64,000 bases of DNA from Plantago ovata (taxonomy: Eukaryota; Streptophyta; Magnoliopsida; Lamiales; Plantaginaceae), in assembly GCA_028274465.1 (NCBI GenBank), contig CM051455.1:128127462-128191461 (forward strand). Direction: 5' to 3'. The notes beneath the pieces were generated by a model. That model had not been told where the DNA came from, ran no database searches, and saw nothing but the letters and a program-made list of their open reading frames with translations. The position numbers and the translations under genes are program-made. This document shows, piece by piece, positions 1 through 12,210 of the stretch. Numbering within the stretch: the stretch's first letter is position 1; each line of letters begins with the position of its first letter.

Positions 1-3000
1 TGAACGTAAACACAATGTACTTAATAGCAAAACAATCTGGCCAAGTCAAAACACACTGAATATCTCACAAGAGTTCCACATGTGATCGATGACAGGTTGA
101 CATCCTTTACCCATATCATCCCTCAGTTATATCATTGAAATTCTCTTGTCCCTTACAATAATATAATTGTAAGGTATTTATCGTGTCCTTGTAAAACCAA
201 AAATTGATAAGAGACCTTCACCTGCAGCCAGCGACAACATCTCTCGGCTTACTTCATTTTCAGAATTTAGTGATTAGAGTATAAGATAGTCAAATGATAC
301 ATCCATGAATGTCTAACTTATAACATCTATTTACATGTGCGCAACACCCATGCAAACTAAACTAATATGTTTCGTATAATATTTTGTTTGGATTTGTACG
401 ATTGATACCGAGTCACGATCAGTTTAAGATTAAAATTTGCAACCACGTCAAACCTCAATTGAGAAATGCCAATCAAGAATAAGTACATTTAAGGGAAATG
501 TGATGGATTTGTAGAGGCGTACAATCTTAAACATAGTGTGATAGTTGAATTTAGCTGGCGTCCGATTAGCACGGTAAGGGGGTTGCTTTTGAACCTCTAC
601 AACAGGTGTATGCAACGAACTCAACGGGTGGTTCACTACTAATGTCTCTAAATTCATTCTATGTGACAAAGTTGTAGCAGACATGGAATTGCGATTTGTG
701 AAGTTATGCAAGTGAGACTTACATTACGTTATACATGGTCATACTCATATAAATCCAATCTCACTTATGACTATTACAACCGAAGCAAAGTAAATAACAT
801 AAACCAAGTTAAAGTCAAATTCCATAATACATCAAACCCCAAGTCATTAAGTTTTTAGAGTTTTTCTAGTTTAAGTAGAGTTGAATTCACAATGAAGTGC
901 TTCTACACTTATTAGACACATCATATCTAACCAATAGGACGGTAGTCTAAGTCACTATGAAATATGAAATGTAAATTGGAAAAATATTGCTGATAATCCA
1001 ATCACATTCTCCTAAACCATTGCTGATGTTCTACATTTCTCTTCAAAAAAAAAAAAATAACTGAACAACAACAATATCAACAACAACAATAACAAGTAAA
1101 GTACTGCAATAAAAATCTTTGACAAGCAAATTCATGCATAAATAGTTGTATTGCGTATTTACCTACATTTAGCCACTTGTATTTGTCAAAGTAACTATTT
1201 CTATTTCCAATTTAGGCATGCATAGAGATGGAGAACGAACCATTCTACAGTGATTTGAGATACTGATAGCAAGGAAAAATGTTTAAAATGATTTGATTAG
1301 TGTGGAAGGATACTTATTAATAATTGAATATGTTAATGAATAATACAAATTTCTTATGGAAAAACAATGGAGAATTGTAATCTCTAATGAAAAATATCTA
1401 GGCAGGGGCACTCTCTAGATAATAGGCTTGGTGCGTGGATGTCAAAAGTTCTCCTTTCGATATCTCCATGACCAAAAGCCCATGACGTGACTGAGCCTGT
1501 GATATATCGGTGATGAGGCCGGGCACATCTATTAATATATGAAACCTAGGTTTTGTCTTATCAAATAACACACTTACAAGTGTGTTCACACTATGTGGCA
1601 TTTTAGCCAAATAAATATTTATAAATTATATTTTAAATCATCTTTCATTTTTTATAAATATCTATATTTAATATATTTAATAAACCCCTTATTTATTGAA
1701 TATGCCATCTAATTACGCCAATTACTACCCATAGTCATTATTTCTTTTCGTATTCTTATTCTTATTTTTTATTTATTCCTCATCTTTTTATTCTACTGCT
1801 ATGATGTTGGATTATTACCTTAAATGATGATGTTATTTATTATTATTGTATTACTACTCTTTCGTTTTAGATTGATCGTTTAATAGAGTTTTGATTTTGT
1901 CATATACATATAATTTCTGAGTGTCTTTTGTAAATATAAATAATAGAAATATTAATGGTGTTAGTAAAATCGGGTAAATTATCACTTTTTAAAAAAGTTT
2001 AGGTGGTAGCATGACATTTTAAAAAATATTCAAGTAAAATGCAATTTTAAAAAAAATATTTGCGGGGAACATACTTTTTTTTCTAAAAACAATCTCTTCA
2101 AATAAAATTTTATAGCTTTAACTATAATGTTTGGAGTCATCGATTAATTTATTAGTTTCAATGTTAATATTAATCAGCACTGTGTCTAACAAATTTTATA
2201 GTGCACTTACAGATGTATAATACATTTACTTTTACTACTGTATGACCAATACCAAGATATTTGATGTAATTATTTTACCGACATTCTCATAGATAGAAAT
2301 TAAAAAAATAAACATATGATGTGCATATTATACATAAAAACAATTAGATCCATTCCACATCAATTTCAAAAATTGAAAATATTATTGTATTTGGAAACAT
2401 TATCCGTGATAAATTAGAACAACGGTTGCACTTGCATGATTATTTTATTTTTTTGAAGCGGCAAAGTGAGGATTAATAATGGTTCCCCATTTATCCCCGT
2501 AGTGCGGGATTATTTTATGTATAGAATCTGTATCAATAACGAAAAAAAAAATAGCATGAACATATTAATGATAATAAATTTAAGATAATTCAACATAATT
2601 ACTCCACATTCCATGATAATATAAAATAATATTATTTCACTATTACTTTGGAACAACAATTGTGTCCGACGGATGTGCAAAATAATTTTTTATTAAAAAA
2701 TAGAAGAAAAAAATCAAAAGAATTGACCCAAGAGTTAGTTGGAAGAAGTGGAAGGAACGGCATAACATTCAACTCGTGAAGAACGGGTCCACCAAGCCTC
2801 GGACAGGATAAATCGGAGTATGGAACATTAGTGCATGGTGGGAGGTTTTAATATAGACAATTTAAGATAATTCAACTTAATCACTTCACATTCCATGATA
2901 ATATAAAATACTAATCATTTTGTCCTGGGAGTTATACGATTTAGGATTAGTTTAAGTTTTAATTATTTTCCTTATATTATTCAGGATCAAGTTGTACGTA

Positions 3001-3480
3001 AAGTTGGATTTCGAAGATGTCAACAAAACAAAAATATTAAATTTAAATTAGGGCGGAGGAAGTAGTAAAGTTCTATAATATCACTCTCCAATTTAGTATT
3101 ACTTCTACCAATAATTTTTATACTTACCTTTATTTTACTCGATCGGACTCATTTTTTACGAGGTTGAAAATAGGAAAAAATTCAAGCCAGACATATTAGA
3201 GTATGTTCATGTCAAATTCGAGAGACACAAAATGTAATTTCAAATAATCAGTTGTTTATAACATGCGGTACTAAAATGGTTTAATAATTTGTGGTCATGC
3301 ATATGAAAAAAGAATCGTAACTCAAATTCCATGCCCTTTCAAAATATAAAAGATGAGCTATGTTTAGTTTAATTGGTATCTTTTCACTACATATATAGCT
3401 ATTATCGTTCCAAATTGATTCTATGATTCTTTTGTATTATGTTATGTTGTTGTTGCCCCTATGATTCTACGTACGTATTA
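1..3480. other. Intergenic, AT-rich, no supported gene
   Basis: No coding region or RNA gene could be supported. Short open frames around 448-711 and 1398-1610 (minus) resemble no family I know and lack neighbouring exons. A direct repeat of about 52 bp occurs at 2577-2629 and 2859-2910, differing at a few positions, which suggests a degraded mobile element between or around the copies. Confidence 0.6.
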
Positions 3481-3484
3481 GTTG

Positions 3485-3965
3485 AACTTAGATAGCATCC
3501 GCCGTAATTGTTGCGTCGGTTGAGAGAGAGTGAGATACTATATAAGTTGATATGCAAACTGATATGGTTTGAGGCCTTTTGAGTTATTTCAAAAGCAAGT
3601 TTGTGTCTTCTAAGTGGACAATATTATGTATGGCGCAGTTGTGAGTAATGTACCAGCCTAAGGTTCTATCTTGATCAAATATTTGGTCGGTCTTTATAGA
3701 TGAAATCGGAGTGGGATTGTCCCTAAACCCACAAGGCTTGCGGATTGTTGGTCCCATGACATAGTTATCCCTGCCCAGAGGTTTGACGGGGACATTGAGA
3801 ATTTAAGGGCGTTTCACATCAGTTGGTGGCATAAAGTATATGTAAGTAGACATACAATTATACACTCTAAAATGGTATAAGGTATTTTGGATGATTTAAA
3901 AATCAAACATGTGCCGGATCGGGTAAAACACAGATAATATCGTACAAGTGAGCTGTATTGTATCT
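3485..3965 (+). mobile_element. Degenerate TRIM-like copy
   Basis: Segments of the intact TRIM at 4016-4653 recur here in diverged form. The block near 3560-3640 matches the LTR portion around GAGGCCTTTTG and GGACAATAT. The block near 3690-3800 matches the internal portion (TTGGTCCC, then GACGGGGAC and GAGAATTTAAG). The block near 3880-3960 again resembles LTR sequence. The order LTR, internal, LTR is kept, so this is probably an older relative lying directly upstream of the younger copy. I could not define its termini or a target duplication. Confidence 0.5.
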
Positions 3966-4015
3966 GACATAGTCATCAGGCCTTGCGAGTGATTCAAATA
4001 TCAAAATTGGGTAAC

Positions 4016-4653
4016 TGTAATACCTCGCATCCCACATTGATTATGAGTGAATGGGATAAACGGTATATATGTTAGACCACCACTCTCACATGGTATGAGG
4101 CCTTTTTGGTGATGTCAAAATTAAATCTGTGCGGGTTCAATAAGCGGACAATATCATACCATCGACCCATTTGTGGGTTCGTCATGAGTAACCTCGCTGG
4201 GCCGAGGCTCATCCATTAGTGGTCTGGTCGTTACAAGTGGTATCAGAGCTGGACGATCTGAAATTGCAAGAGCTGAGTGTTATACGGGCACCGTATGGGC
4301 GGTGGGAGCCACCTCTTGAGCCCATAGGGACCACCTCTAGAATCCTGCACGGATGGTTGGTCCCGCGACAAATTCTAACCCTAAGTCTTGACGAGGACGT
4401 CGAGAATTTGACGGGGTAGATTGTAATACGCCGCATCCCACACTGCTTATGAGTGAATGAGATAAATGGTATATATGTTGACCATCACTCTCACATGGTA
4501 TGAGGCCTTTTGGGTGATATCAAAGGTAAATCTGTGCAGGCTCAGGCACGAAGCGGACAATATCATACCACCGAGACGTGTGTGGGTCCGTCATGAGTAA
4601 CCTCTCCGGCCCAACAGGCTGGGCCTCGACCTTTTATTGGCCGGGTCGTTACA
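4016..4653 (+). mobile_element. Complete TRIM retrotransposon
   Basis: Two direct repeats of 220 bp (4016-4235) and 232 bp (4422-4653), both starting TGTAATAC and ending GTTACA, flank an internal domain of about 186 bp. The internal domain begins, after two bases, with TGGTATCAGAGC, the standard plant primer-binding site complementary to initiator tRNA-Met. A G-rich stretch (GACGGGGTAGA) lies just before the 3' LTR and may be the polypurine tract. The element is flanked by GTAAC on both sides (4011-4015 and 4654-4658), a 5-bp target duplication. It has no coding capacity, so it fits the terminal-repeat retrotransposon in miniature class, mobilised in trans. Confidence 0.88.
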
Positions 4654-5533
4654 GTAACGGTGTGGAGCAAAACGAACAATATCATAATACAATGATATGC
4701 TTACATGACCAATTTTAGATGTACTCAAATAATCATCAAATAATGTCTTCATCAAATAATTTCTTTATATTGTAATGTCTTTTAGTAATCTAGACATCAG
4801 GGTAATTATGCCGTGGCATCGCCACGAGTTATTACTAGTACTTCATGAAAATGATTTATACATGTTTATTGAAGCAAGATCACGTTCGTAAGGGTTACAC
4901 AAATGAATTTACATATAAGAAGTCGATTAGGCATGTTAGTTCGTATACCACTGTAACCTCACTTTTTTTTTTTAAACCAATAAGTGGTTTTACCAAATCG
5001 ATCTGCAACCTCACTTTCTTTACCAATAAGTGGTTTTACCAAATCGATATTAACCTGTTGCCTGTATACTCATCGTAAGGTGTTTGGAATTTAACACTGT
5101 ACGTACGTAAACCTAGTTGCGGCATGAAATATACTGCTTTATTGTTGGTTTTTAACCTGCGTTCGTAAAAAGCGTGCATAAAAGATAGGGTTACATAACG
5201 TAGTTAATTTACAATTTTACTCGTCCCGATGATCGTATATTATACGCGGCGTACACCATTCTATGAATGTTTCATTTTCTCCCCTCAAAATTGCAAGAAT
5301 TGTGAAAGCAAGTCCACCAAGGAAACCCAAACTGAAAATAGTGAAGCCAACAAGAGCGTCACGCGTGACACACCAAACGAATAGCAACACGCCACGTCAC
5401 CCACCCTGCCATTGGATTAGCCAAACGAGCGGACAATTCCGCAAATACTCCACAAAACAGAATCACAAAACGGAATAACATCAAGAGTGGGGGAAAAATC
5501 GTAAATATGAGAACATTGGGAATTTGATTTATT
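4654..5533. other. Spacer upstream of the YTH gene
   Basis: No gene is supported. A short direct repeat (TTTACCAAATCGAT, with AATAAGTGG just before it) occurs near 4980-5000 and 5030-5048. The last few hundred bases before 5534 are presumably the promoter-proximal region of the YTH gene. Confidence 0.5.
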
Positions 5534-5541
5534 TATATAAA
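5534..5541 (+). promoter_or_regulatory. TATA box of the YTH gene
   Basis: TATATAAA lies about 160 bp upstream of the ATG at 5693. It is followed by a 5' leader with a CT microsatellite (about 5633-5650) and AAACCCT-type motifs typical of plant housekeeping promoters. Confidence 0.55.
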
Positions 5542-5692
5542 GTGGATCAAAACCCTCGACGCGGCCTTTTTGTTTCCGCCTGTAAACCTAAACCCTCAAA
5601 ATCGTTTTGGCGGCTGTCACCACACACCACTCTCTCTCTCTCTCTCTGATTTCTCTCTTCTCTCCTCGGTTCTCTCATTCCGATCCAGAATC

Positions 5693-8600
5693 ATGGCCGC
5701 TGTTGCTCCTCCGGCAGATCGTATCCTTTTCTTCTTCCAATTTTTCCGTTCAATTTTGCTGTTTGTTTTGTGGATCTCGGGGTTTTAGGGTTTGTGAGGG
5801 TTTTGTGTTCATAGGTTCAGCTCTTTTCTTTTTTTAATAAAGATCTGGTTATTTATTGAATGAATTATTCCGAACAGATAAAGGGTTCATTTTGTAACTT
5901 TTAAAAGAAAAAGGAATTAGGGGTTTTTGGTTGTTGTCTTCCTTGACTCTTGTTTTGCTATAGAAGCTGCAGGTTTGTTGCAGAACTTGTCTTTGGAATC
6001 CAAGACTAAGGTTATGGAGGTGCCAGATGCTACCAAAAAGGTTTTTTTTTTTTTTTTTTTCAAGAATTCTTTTTCATTTTTTTTTTTTTGGGTATGGTGG
6101 TGTTAATAATTCTTGTTATCTATCTTGCAGCAAACTGTTGATTCCAACAACTTGGCTAACGGTCAGCCGGACAACAAGTCTGTGGCGGCGCCTCTTTCCA
6201 CCGATTTTGTGGATCCTGGAATGGGGGCTTATCTTCCGTGGTACCCGGCTGGTTATTATTACGGTAGTAAGTTGCTTTCATACAACTAGTTAGTTCTCTT
6301 TTTGGGGTTTTGTTCACATTCAAAGTCATTAAATTCATTTTTTTCTTTTTTATCTCTTTAGTTTCATGTACTGTTTGTCTCCACTTATCTTGTTTTATTG
6401 AACTCAATCCGTTTAATGTGAACTAGGCTATGATCCAGCTAGTATTGATTCGGAGGAATACAAAAGATTCATGAGTCATCAGGAGGGAGTTGAGATGAAT
6501 CCTGTAAGCACTTTGTTCATTGGAATTCTATGTGATATACAATATTTAATAATCTTTGCATATAATGACTTGTTTGCTTTCCTTTGGTCATTTGGAATTT
6601 GTAGGGAGCATTTGGGGACAATGGATCGATGATGTATCATCCTGGCTATAGTTATGCTCCTTATGGACCATATTCACCTGCTACAACACCTGTTCCTACA
6701 CTGGGCCAAGATGGACAGGCATATGGTGCTCAGCAGTATCAGTACCCTAATCTGTATTTTCAGTCCATGACACCAACGAGTGGTCAATTCCCCACCCAGC
6801 CTGTACCAGCAAAGGGCGAGATAACAGCCCCAGTTACTGGTGAGCAAGCTCCATTGGCGGTGGATTCCACAAAATCAAAATCGAATGGCATTGTTAATGG
6901 AGTGGGTGCAAAGGGATCCAATGGTACAGTCACGGCGAGAGTCGCGTATCAGAATCCATCTTTTAGTTCCAATGGTTCCAGTGGGAGGGGTTCTCTGAAT
7001 GGAGCAGTGCCACCTGCATCTTGTTATCAGGATGCCAGATTTGGGTATGATCCTTTTCAGTCGATGTGGTATGAAAGCCAATTCTTTACAGACGGGTCAA
7101 GGCCAGTAACTAGTTCACCCATGAATTCATCTCTTACTGGCGGAAATGGTGTGGCATCGTCCAAGAATCAAACTTATCAACCCCATTTGATGGTATGCTT
7201 CCTCCAGAGACTTTCTTTATGCTTACATATTCACTGCTTTCACAGCAAGACATGGTCTCCATGTTCTGTGTTATACCTAGGTATAGTAACTAATTCATTG
7301 GACATGAATACCTATCCATCATTGATTTTATGTATGCACATGGTATTGTTTACTCTCTGGTCAGCTATCTTTCCAAGTTTCTTATATTGTTATGTTGCTC
7401 ATTGTCTTCGATTTTTACATTTTCAGAGTTATCACCACCCAAGGCCGTTGCCTGGCATGAATACAGCTACTGGATATGCAAGTGGACTGTATGCTAACAA
7501 GTTCTATGGCCAGTATGGTCCGTACAGATCTGGAATGGGTTATGGGTCGAACTATTATGGTTCCAGAATTAATAGCCGTTGGGTGTCTGTTGATGGCAAG
7601 TACAAGCCCAGGGGCAGAGGAAACGGATTCTATGGTTATGGAAATGATCATATGGATGGCTTGAACGAATTGAACAGGGGACCAAGAGCCAAGATCACTA
7701 AGAATCCGAAGACTTTTGCTCCAGTGGCTTTGGCTGTTAAGGGGCAGAACATACCGTTAGCTGTAGCAAATGATGATGAAAAGCAAAAGTTGAGTGCGAC
7801 TCCGGACAGGGAACAGTACAACCTGTCAGAGTTTCCTGTAACTTATCCTGAAGCGATGTTTTTCATTATCAAGTCATACAGTGAGGATGATGTTCACAAG
7901 AGCATAAAGTACAATGTCTGGTCTAGTACAGTAAATGGTAACAAAAAGCTTGATGCTGCATATGCAGATGCTCAAAAGAAGTCTGGTGGATGTCCTATTT
8001 TCCTGTTCTTCTCGGTATGTATTATAGGGATTTCTAGCTCTTCATGTTTTGTGCTGCTTGGTTTAGTTTATTGACGCCTTCTCTATTTATGACAGGTTAA
8101 TACCAGTGGTCAGTTTGTCGGTGTTGCTGAGATGGTTGGACCTGTTGATTTCAACAAGAATGTTGAGTATTGGCAGCAAGACAAGTGGGTTGGATGTTTC
8201 CCTGTTAAGTGGCATATTGTGAAGGATGTGCCAAACAGCATGTTAAAGCATATCATCCTTGAAAATAATGAGAACAAACCTGTTACCAACAGCAGAGACA
8301 CCCAAGAGGTATAATTGGTGGCATAAATTTTAGTTTCAGAACTTCTAATTATATTCTATGCCTCCTCTGTGGTTGGCATGTAGTAGATATGCCTTTTTAA
8401 TGTGTGTTTAATTTTGCAGGTTAAATCAGATCAAGGGCTTGAGGTGCTCAAAGTATTTAAAGATTATGTTAGCAAACAATGTATCCTGGATGATTTTGAT
8501 TTCTATGAGGATCGCCAGAAGAGAATTCAGGAGAAGAAAGCCAAGCATCAGCAATACAACAAGCAGGTACAGTAAATTTGTTTATTGCTTGCATTTGGTC

Positions 8601-8925
8601 CGAGTTTACAATGAGATTTGCAAGGCTTCCATTTTGTTTTATACTGGATGTATGACTAGTGTGATTTTACTTGTCTTTTTAGGCTCAGCAGGTATGGGAA
8701 GGAAAGGTAGCAGCTGAAGAGAAGAACAAGGACAACACTGAAGCTACAAATGTAGATGTTACGGCTCAAAAATCATCTGATGTAGTCTCCAATGTAGACA
8801 AGGAAGCCGCATCAGAGACCAAGACTACAGAAAACAGCCCTGGTCTAAAAGCTGGAGATACTGTAAAGAACGTGAAACCAGTTACTGAGAAAGTTGTAGC
8901 TAATGGTGTTGCAAATGGGTGCTAA
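5693..8925 (+). CDS. YTH-domain m6A RNA reader, ECT family (9 exons)
   Basis: The protein should bind N6-methyladenosine in cytoplasmic mRNA, as plant ECT proteins do. Exons read by eye: 5693-5720, 5964-6040, 6131-6266, 6427-6503, 6605-7192, 7427-8014, 8096-8308, 8420-8566, 8683-8925. The phases agree and give about 698 residues. The N-terminal half is a Tyr/Gly/Pro/Ser-rich low-complexity region (exons 3-6). The YTH domain spans the end of exon 6 to exon 8: [19 protein letters not shown], then YNVWSST with a cage Trp, then [11 protein letters not shown], then [12 protein letters not shown] with further cage Trp, then [18 protein letters not shown] basic, Gln-rich helical tail follows ([20 protein letters not shown]). 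The start is the first ATG after the CT-rich leader and begins MAAVAPPAD, usual for the family. No lesion is seen. Which ECT paralogue it is cannot be decided by eye. Confidence 0.95.
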
Positions 8926-10259
8926 CTTGTACTTGGTGCGAATGGATAATATTCTGAGGCCCAGTGAACATCCTTTTGGGCAAGTTATTTTGGACAGTCG
9001 ATCTCTGGAACGGGGAATCAAGGAACTCTTTAGTGGTAGACGGCAAGATTTTGGGGAGCCCCATTTTACCTCATGATGGGTTCTGTTCTGTTTTTAGTAT
9101 GGTCTCATTTCTTAGGAGTTTTGGGTTTTGGGGTCTTTATTTTTGTCTTTTTATAAAATTCGTTGTGCTTTTCTTTTTGTGGTAGTTATTTTTTGGGTTG
9201 TTTTGGTTTGGGTAGTAGTAATATATGATCTGACCTTTTAGCTAGCTTTGCTCTTTGTGAAAGGGAAAGCTAGAGGCGATGTAGGAAAGCATTGCAATAT
9301 AGTTGCCTTTTGTTGCATTGTTTCAAGGATTTCGTTACTTTGATTTTTCAGACAGCTGTTTTGTCATCTCAAAATGAAATGTTGTTAGGAATAGGAAACT
9401 ACTTGGATCTTTGCATCAATCATTTTAGACTCCAGTTGCTGAACTTTTAATAGCTTTTGGTTCTTTCAATGATGCATTGCTTAGACATTACAGACCCAGC
9501 ATGCTGTAGTTGCACCTGTACCTGATACCTGAGTTTACAATGCACTCCCCCTCTTAAGTTGTTAGCCTTAATCATCCGGAGTTCTGTATCAGATTTTGTT
9601 GAGTGCTCTTTGAATGGTGACCTGAAGTCCAAAATTCAAAGTAAAAAAGGTTGAATCAGATTGTTTTGTTCTACTGTATATAAAACTTCTAGTTCTAGTG
9701 CTTGCTTGTTCATTTGCTGACCTATCCCCAATTTGTCCCATGTCTTTTACTGTGAATGCTGAGTACTGAGAAGTCAGACCTTGTTAATGGTCAAAATTTG
9801 ATCTGCTCAAGAAGCGTCTCTTTAAAAGAATCATCTAGTTTCTAGTGTTTCTGTGCACAGACCATAATTATCTTTTGGTAGTGTATTATTGAGCTAGATT
9901 CCCTTTTTGGTATTAGATCTTTGTGCGGGTGGCACCAACTCTGATCTCTTCTTGGTGTTGTACAACATGAGGTCAGGAACCGAGTCTAGTTGTATTGTTC
10001 AGGGCATTTGTCTATACTGGTTGTAGATGTAATTTTGTGTTTTTCGGGTGCAAATTCTGGTCTTGTGTGGTTATTGTGCCTGGCCTTAAGACTTCCCAGT
10101 CCTCTGGCTGACGTCTCTGGTTAATTGTGGTTATGCTGGATGATGATACATATGGCTTGAATTGTTGTGTTTGCTAACTGAGGTTTTCCTGGTTGGTATT
10201 TGCGGTAGTTGCTTGTTTGGTATTTTCTGGTTGGCTAAGGCCTAAGGGCATGAATTGTG
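8926..10259. other. 3' UTR of the YTH gene and intergenic spacer
   Basis: The first 400-500 bp are T-rich and probably the 3' UTR and poly(A) region of the YTH gene. Beyond that I see only AT-rich spacer with no supported gene. Confidence 0.45.
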
Positions 10260-10784
10260 GTGCTGTTTAACGAGCCGAGCCGAGTATTGCTGAGGCGAGC
10301 TCGGCTCGTTAACGAAGTGAGCCTGAAATCAGGGTCGAGCTCGAGCTCGTTAACAACGAGCCGAGTCTAGGCTCGGCTCGTTTAACGAAGCGAGCTTAAT
10401 TTCATGCTCAAGTTCGGTTCATTTGGCTCGAGCTCGGCTCGTTTGGCTCGGTTCATTTGTTAAAATACCATGAGTAATATGTTAAAATATTAAATAAAAT
10501 ATAAACAAATTCAAGATTATGCATTGCAATCAACTCTCACACGAAATCATTAAAGTTTAACAAAATGCAAATATAAACAATTCAATCTATTAATCTGAAA
10601 TTTAAATCATAACTTATAATATTAATACTACTCATAATCTACATGATATCGAGCCTTACCGAGTACTCGTGAGCCTCGGCTCAGCTCGTTAGTGGAATGA
10701 GCCTAAGTTTAGGCTCGAGCTCGGCTCGATAAGGTTATCGTGCCGAGCCGAGTACTCGATAAGGCTTGATTCGCGTAACAACAC
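10260..10784. mobile_element. hAT-type MITE with GAGCTCG-like subterminal repeats
   Basis: The ends are imperfect inverted repeats (left GTGCTGTTTAACG, right complement GTGTTGTTACGCG). They are flanked by GAATTGTG (10252-10259) and CAATTGTG (10785-10792), an 8-bp duplication with one mismatch, as expected for hAT elements. Both ends are packed with direct and inverted copies of GGCTCG, GAGCTCG and CCGAGCCG. The middle (about 10450-10650) is AT-rich and non-coding. The element is about 525 bp and non-autonomous. Confidence 0.7.
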
Positions 10785-10792
10785 CAATTGTG

Positions 10793-12210
10793 CGTTACCT
10801 GAGTTTTTTGCTCAATTACTAGGAATTTTGCTCAATTACTAGGAATTCTAGTTGTATTTTAGTTGCATATTTCCCCAATTTTCTTGGTACTAATTTAGTC
10901 GATTTGCTTTCGTATCTGTTTATCATGCTTAGTAAAACCTCAAATTCTTTGTTACTCAAGTCACCTAGAAGCATTGGAAAATTTCACCAACAGATTTACT
11001 AAAATAGTTGCTTGGGGACAATCACAGTGTTAATGATTAATCAATCAAATGGACAGAACGAGGTGGAGTCCATATCCGATGCCAATTGAGTCTAACACGG
11101 CACGCACATGGCCGAGTAAATGTGGACACGTTGTGTAGGTGGTAATAATCAATTGCGAACACTTGAGTCTATCTGCTTCTAACGCCTGCCACTTTCACAT
11201 TTGACCTCAACTTGGAGGGGATCGGAATAAGAACATGATGAATTTATTATATTACTTTATGTAGTAAGAAAATATGATCAGGCTTTCTTGTATATATAGA
11301 CTTTCAGCGGGAGGAGGATCTTAAAAGAAACAGTAAGAAAGAAAAATGTAAAAATATCTTAAAAGATAGAGAGAGAAATTCATTTACTCCCACTGGATTT
11401 TTTTTTATTGTCATATTTTAGAATTTTCACACATTTTAATACATCTCATTCAATTTATTGATTTTATAAATACTCTGCAATAATTGTAAGTAATATGATA
11501 TTTCAACCAATAGGAAGCTTCAAAATGACATGGAATTCAACAAAATGCATTAATTATGATGAAATTCTGAAAATGTAAAACGACAATTATTTTTCAAATA
11601 GTAAAAAAGCTAAAACGACAACTATTAAAAATCGGAGGGAGTACAATTTTTACACAACTTACTCTTTAAGCAAATAACCTCCCCTCGAGTCAGGGCAGTT
11701 GAAAAGAATGATTACCTGACTACGGACACTCGATCAATAATGGCTTGTCTCGAAGCTCTACCTTCTGTATTGAGAGACAACTGAAAACATGAAAACAAGG
11801 AACAATCATGAATATTTGAATGCCGACATGTATTATCTTGAATATTTGAATACCGACGTGATTAAGTGATTGATAGTTGATACAGGTCGAAATTATCTAT
11901 TAACACACAATCTTCTCTTATTATCACCAGGTTCCAAGTTCCCACCTTATAAATCACCACTAGCTTAGTACAGGCTTAGGCTAATACGTCATAATATTTG
12001 TGTATTGGAGGTGAATTTTAATTTTGAAAATAAATAATAATTTAATTTCAATCTGAAATACCACGTGGAGCTGAGTAATAATTTTAATTAAAGATATATT
12101 CCATTTATTCGTCTCATCTCAATCCTAGCTCGTATATACGGTCAGTAGGCCTAACTCAACATCAGCAAAGATCAAACTGTTTTCTACTTTCTTGCGCTTC
12201 GAATTGAATT
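10793..12210. other. Intergenic spacer and promoter region of the E1-beta gene
   Basis: No gene is supported. The direct repeat TTGCTCAATTACTAGGAATT occurs twice in tandem at about 10808-10848. The stretch just before 12211 should hold the promoter and leader of the dehydrogenase gene, but I could not identify a clear TATA box. Confidence 0.45.

Noticed and set aside
448-1610. Minus-strand open frames of 70-87 residues
   Set aside because: No family resemblance, no adjacent exons, composition like random AT-rich frames.
9447-9632. Minus-strand frame downstream of the YTH gene
   Set aside because: Lies in probable 3' UTR or spacer, with no homologous motifs.
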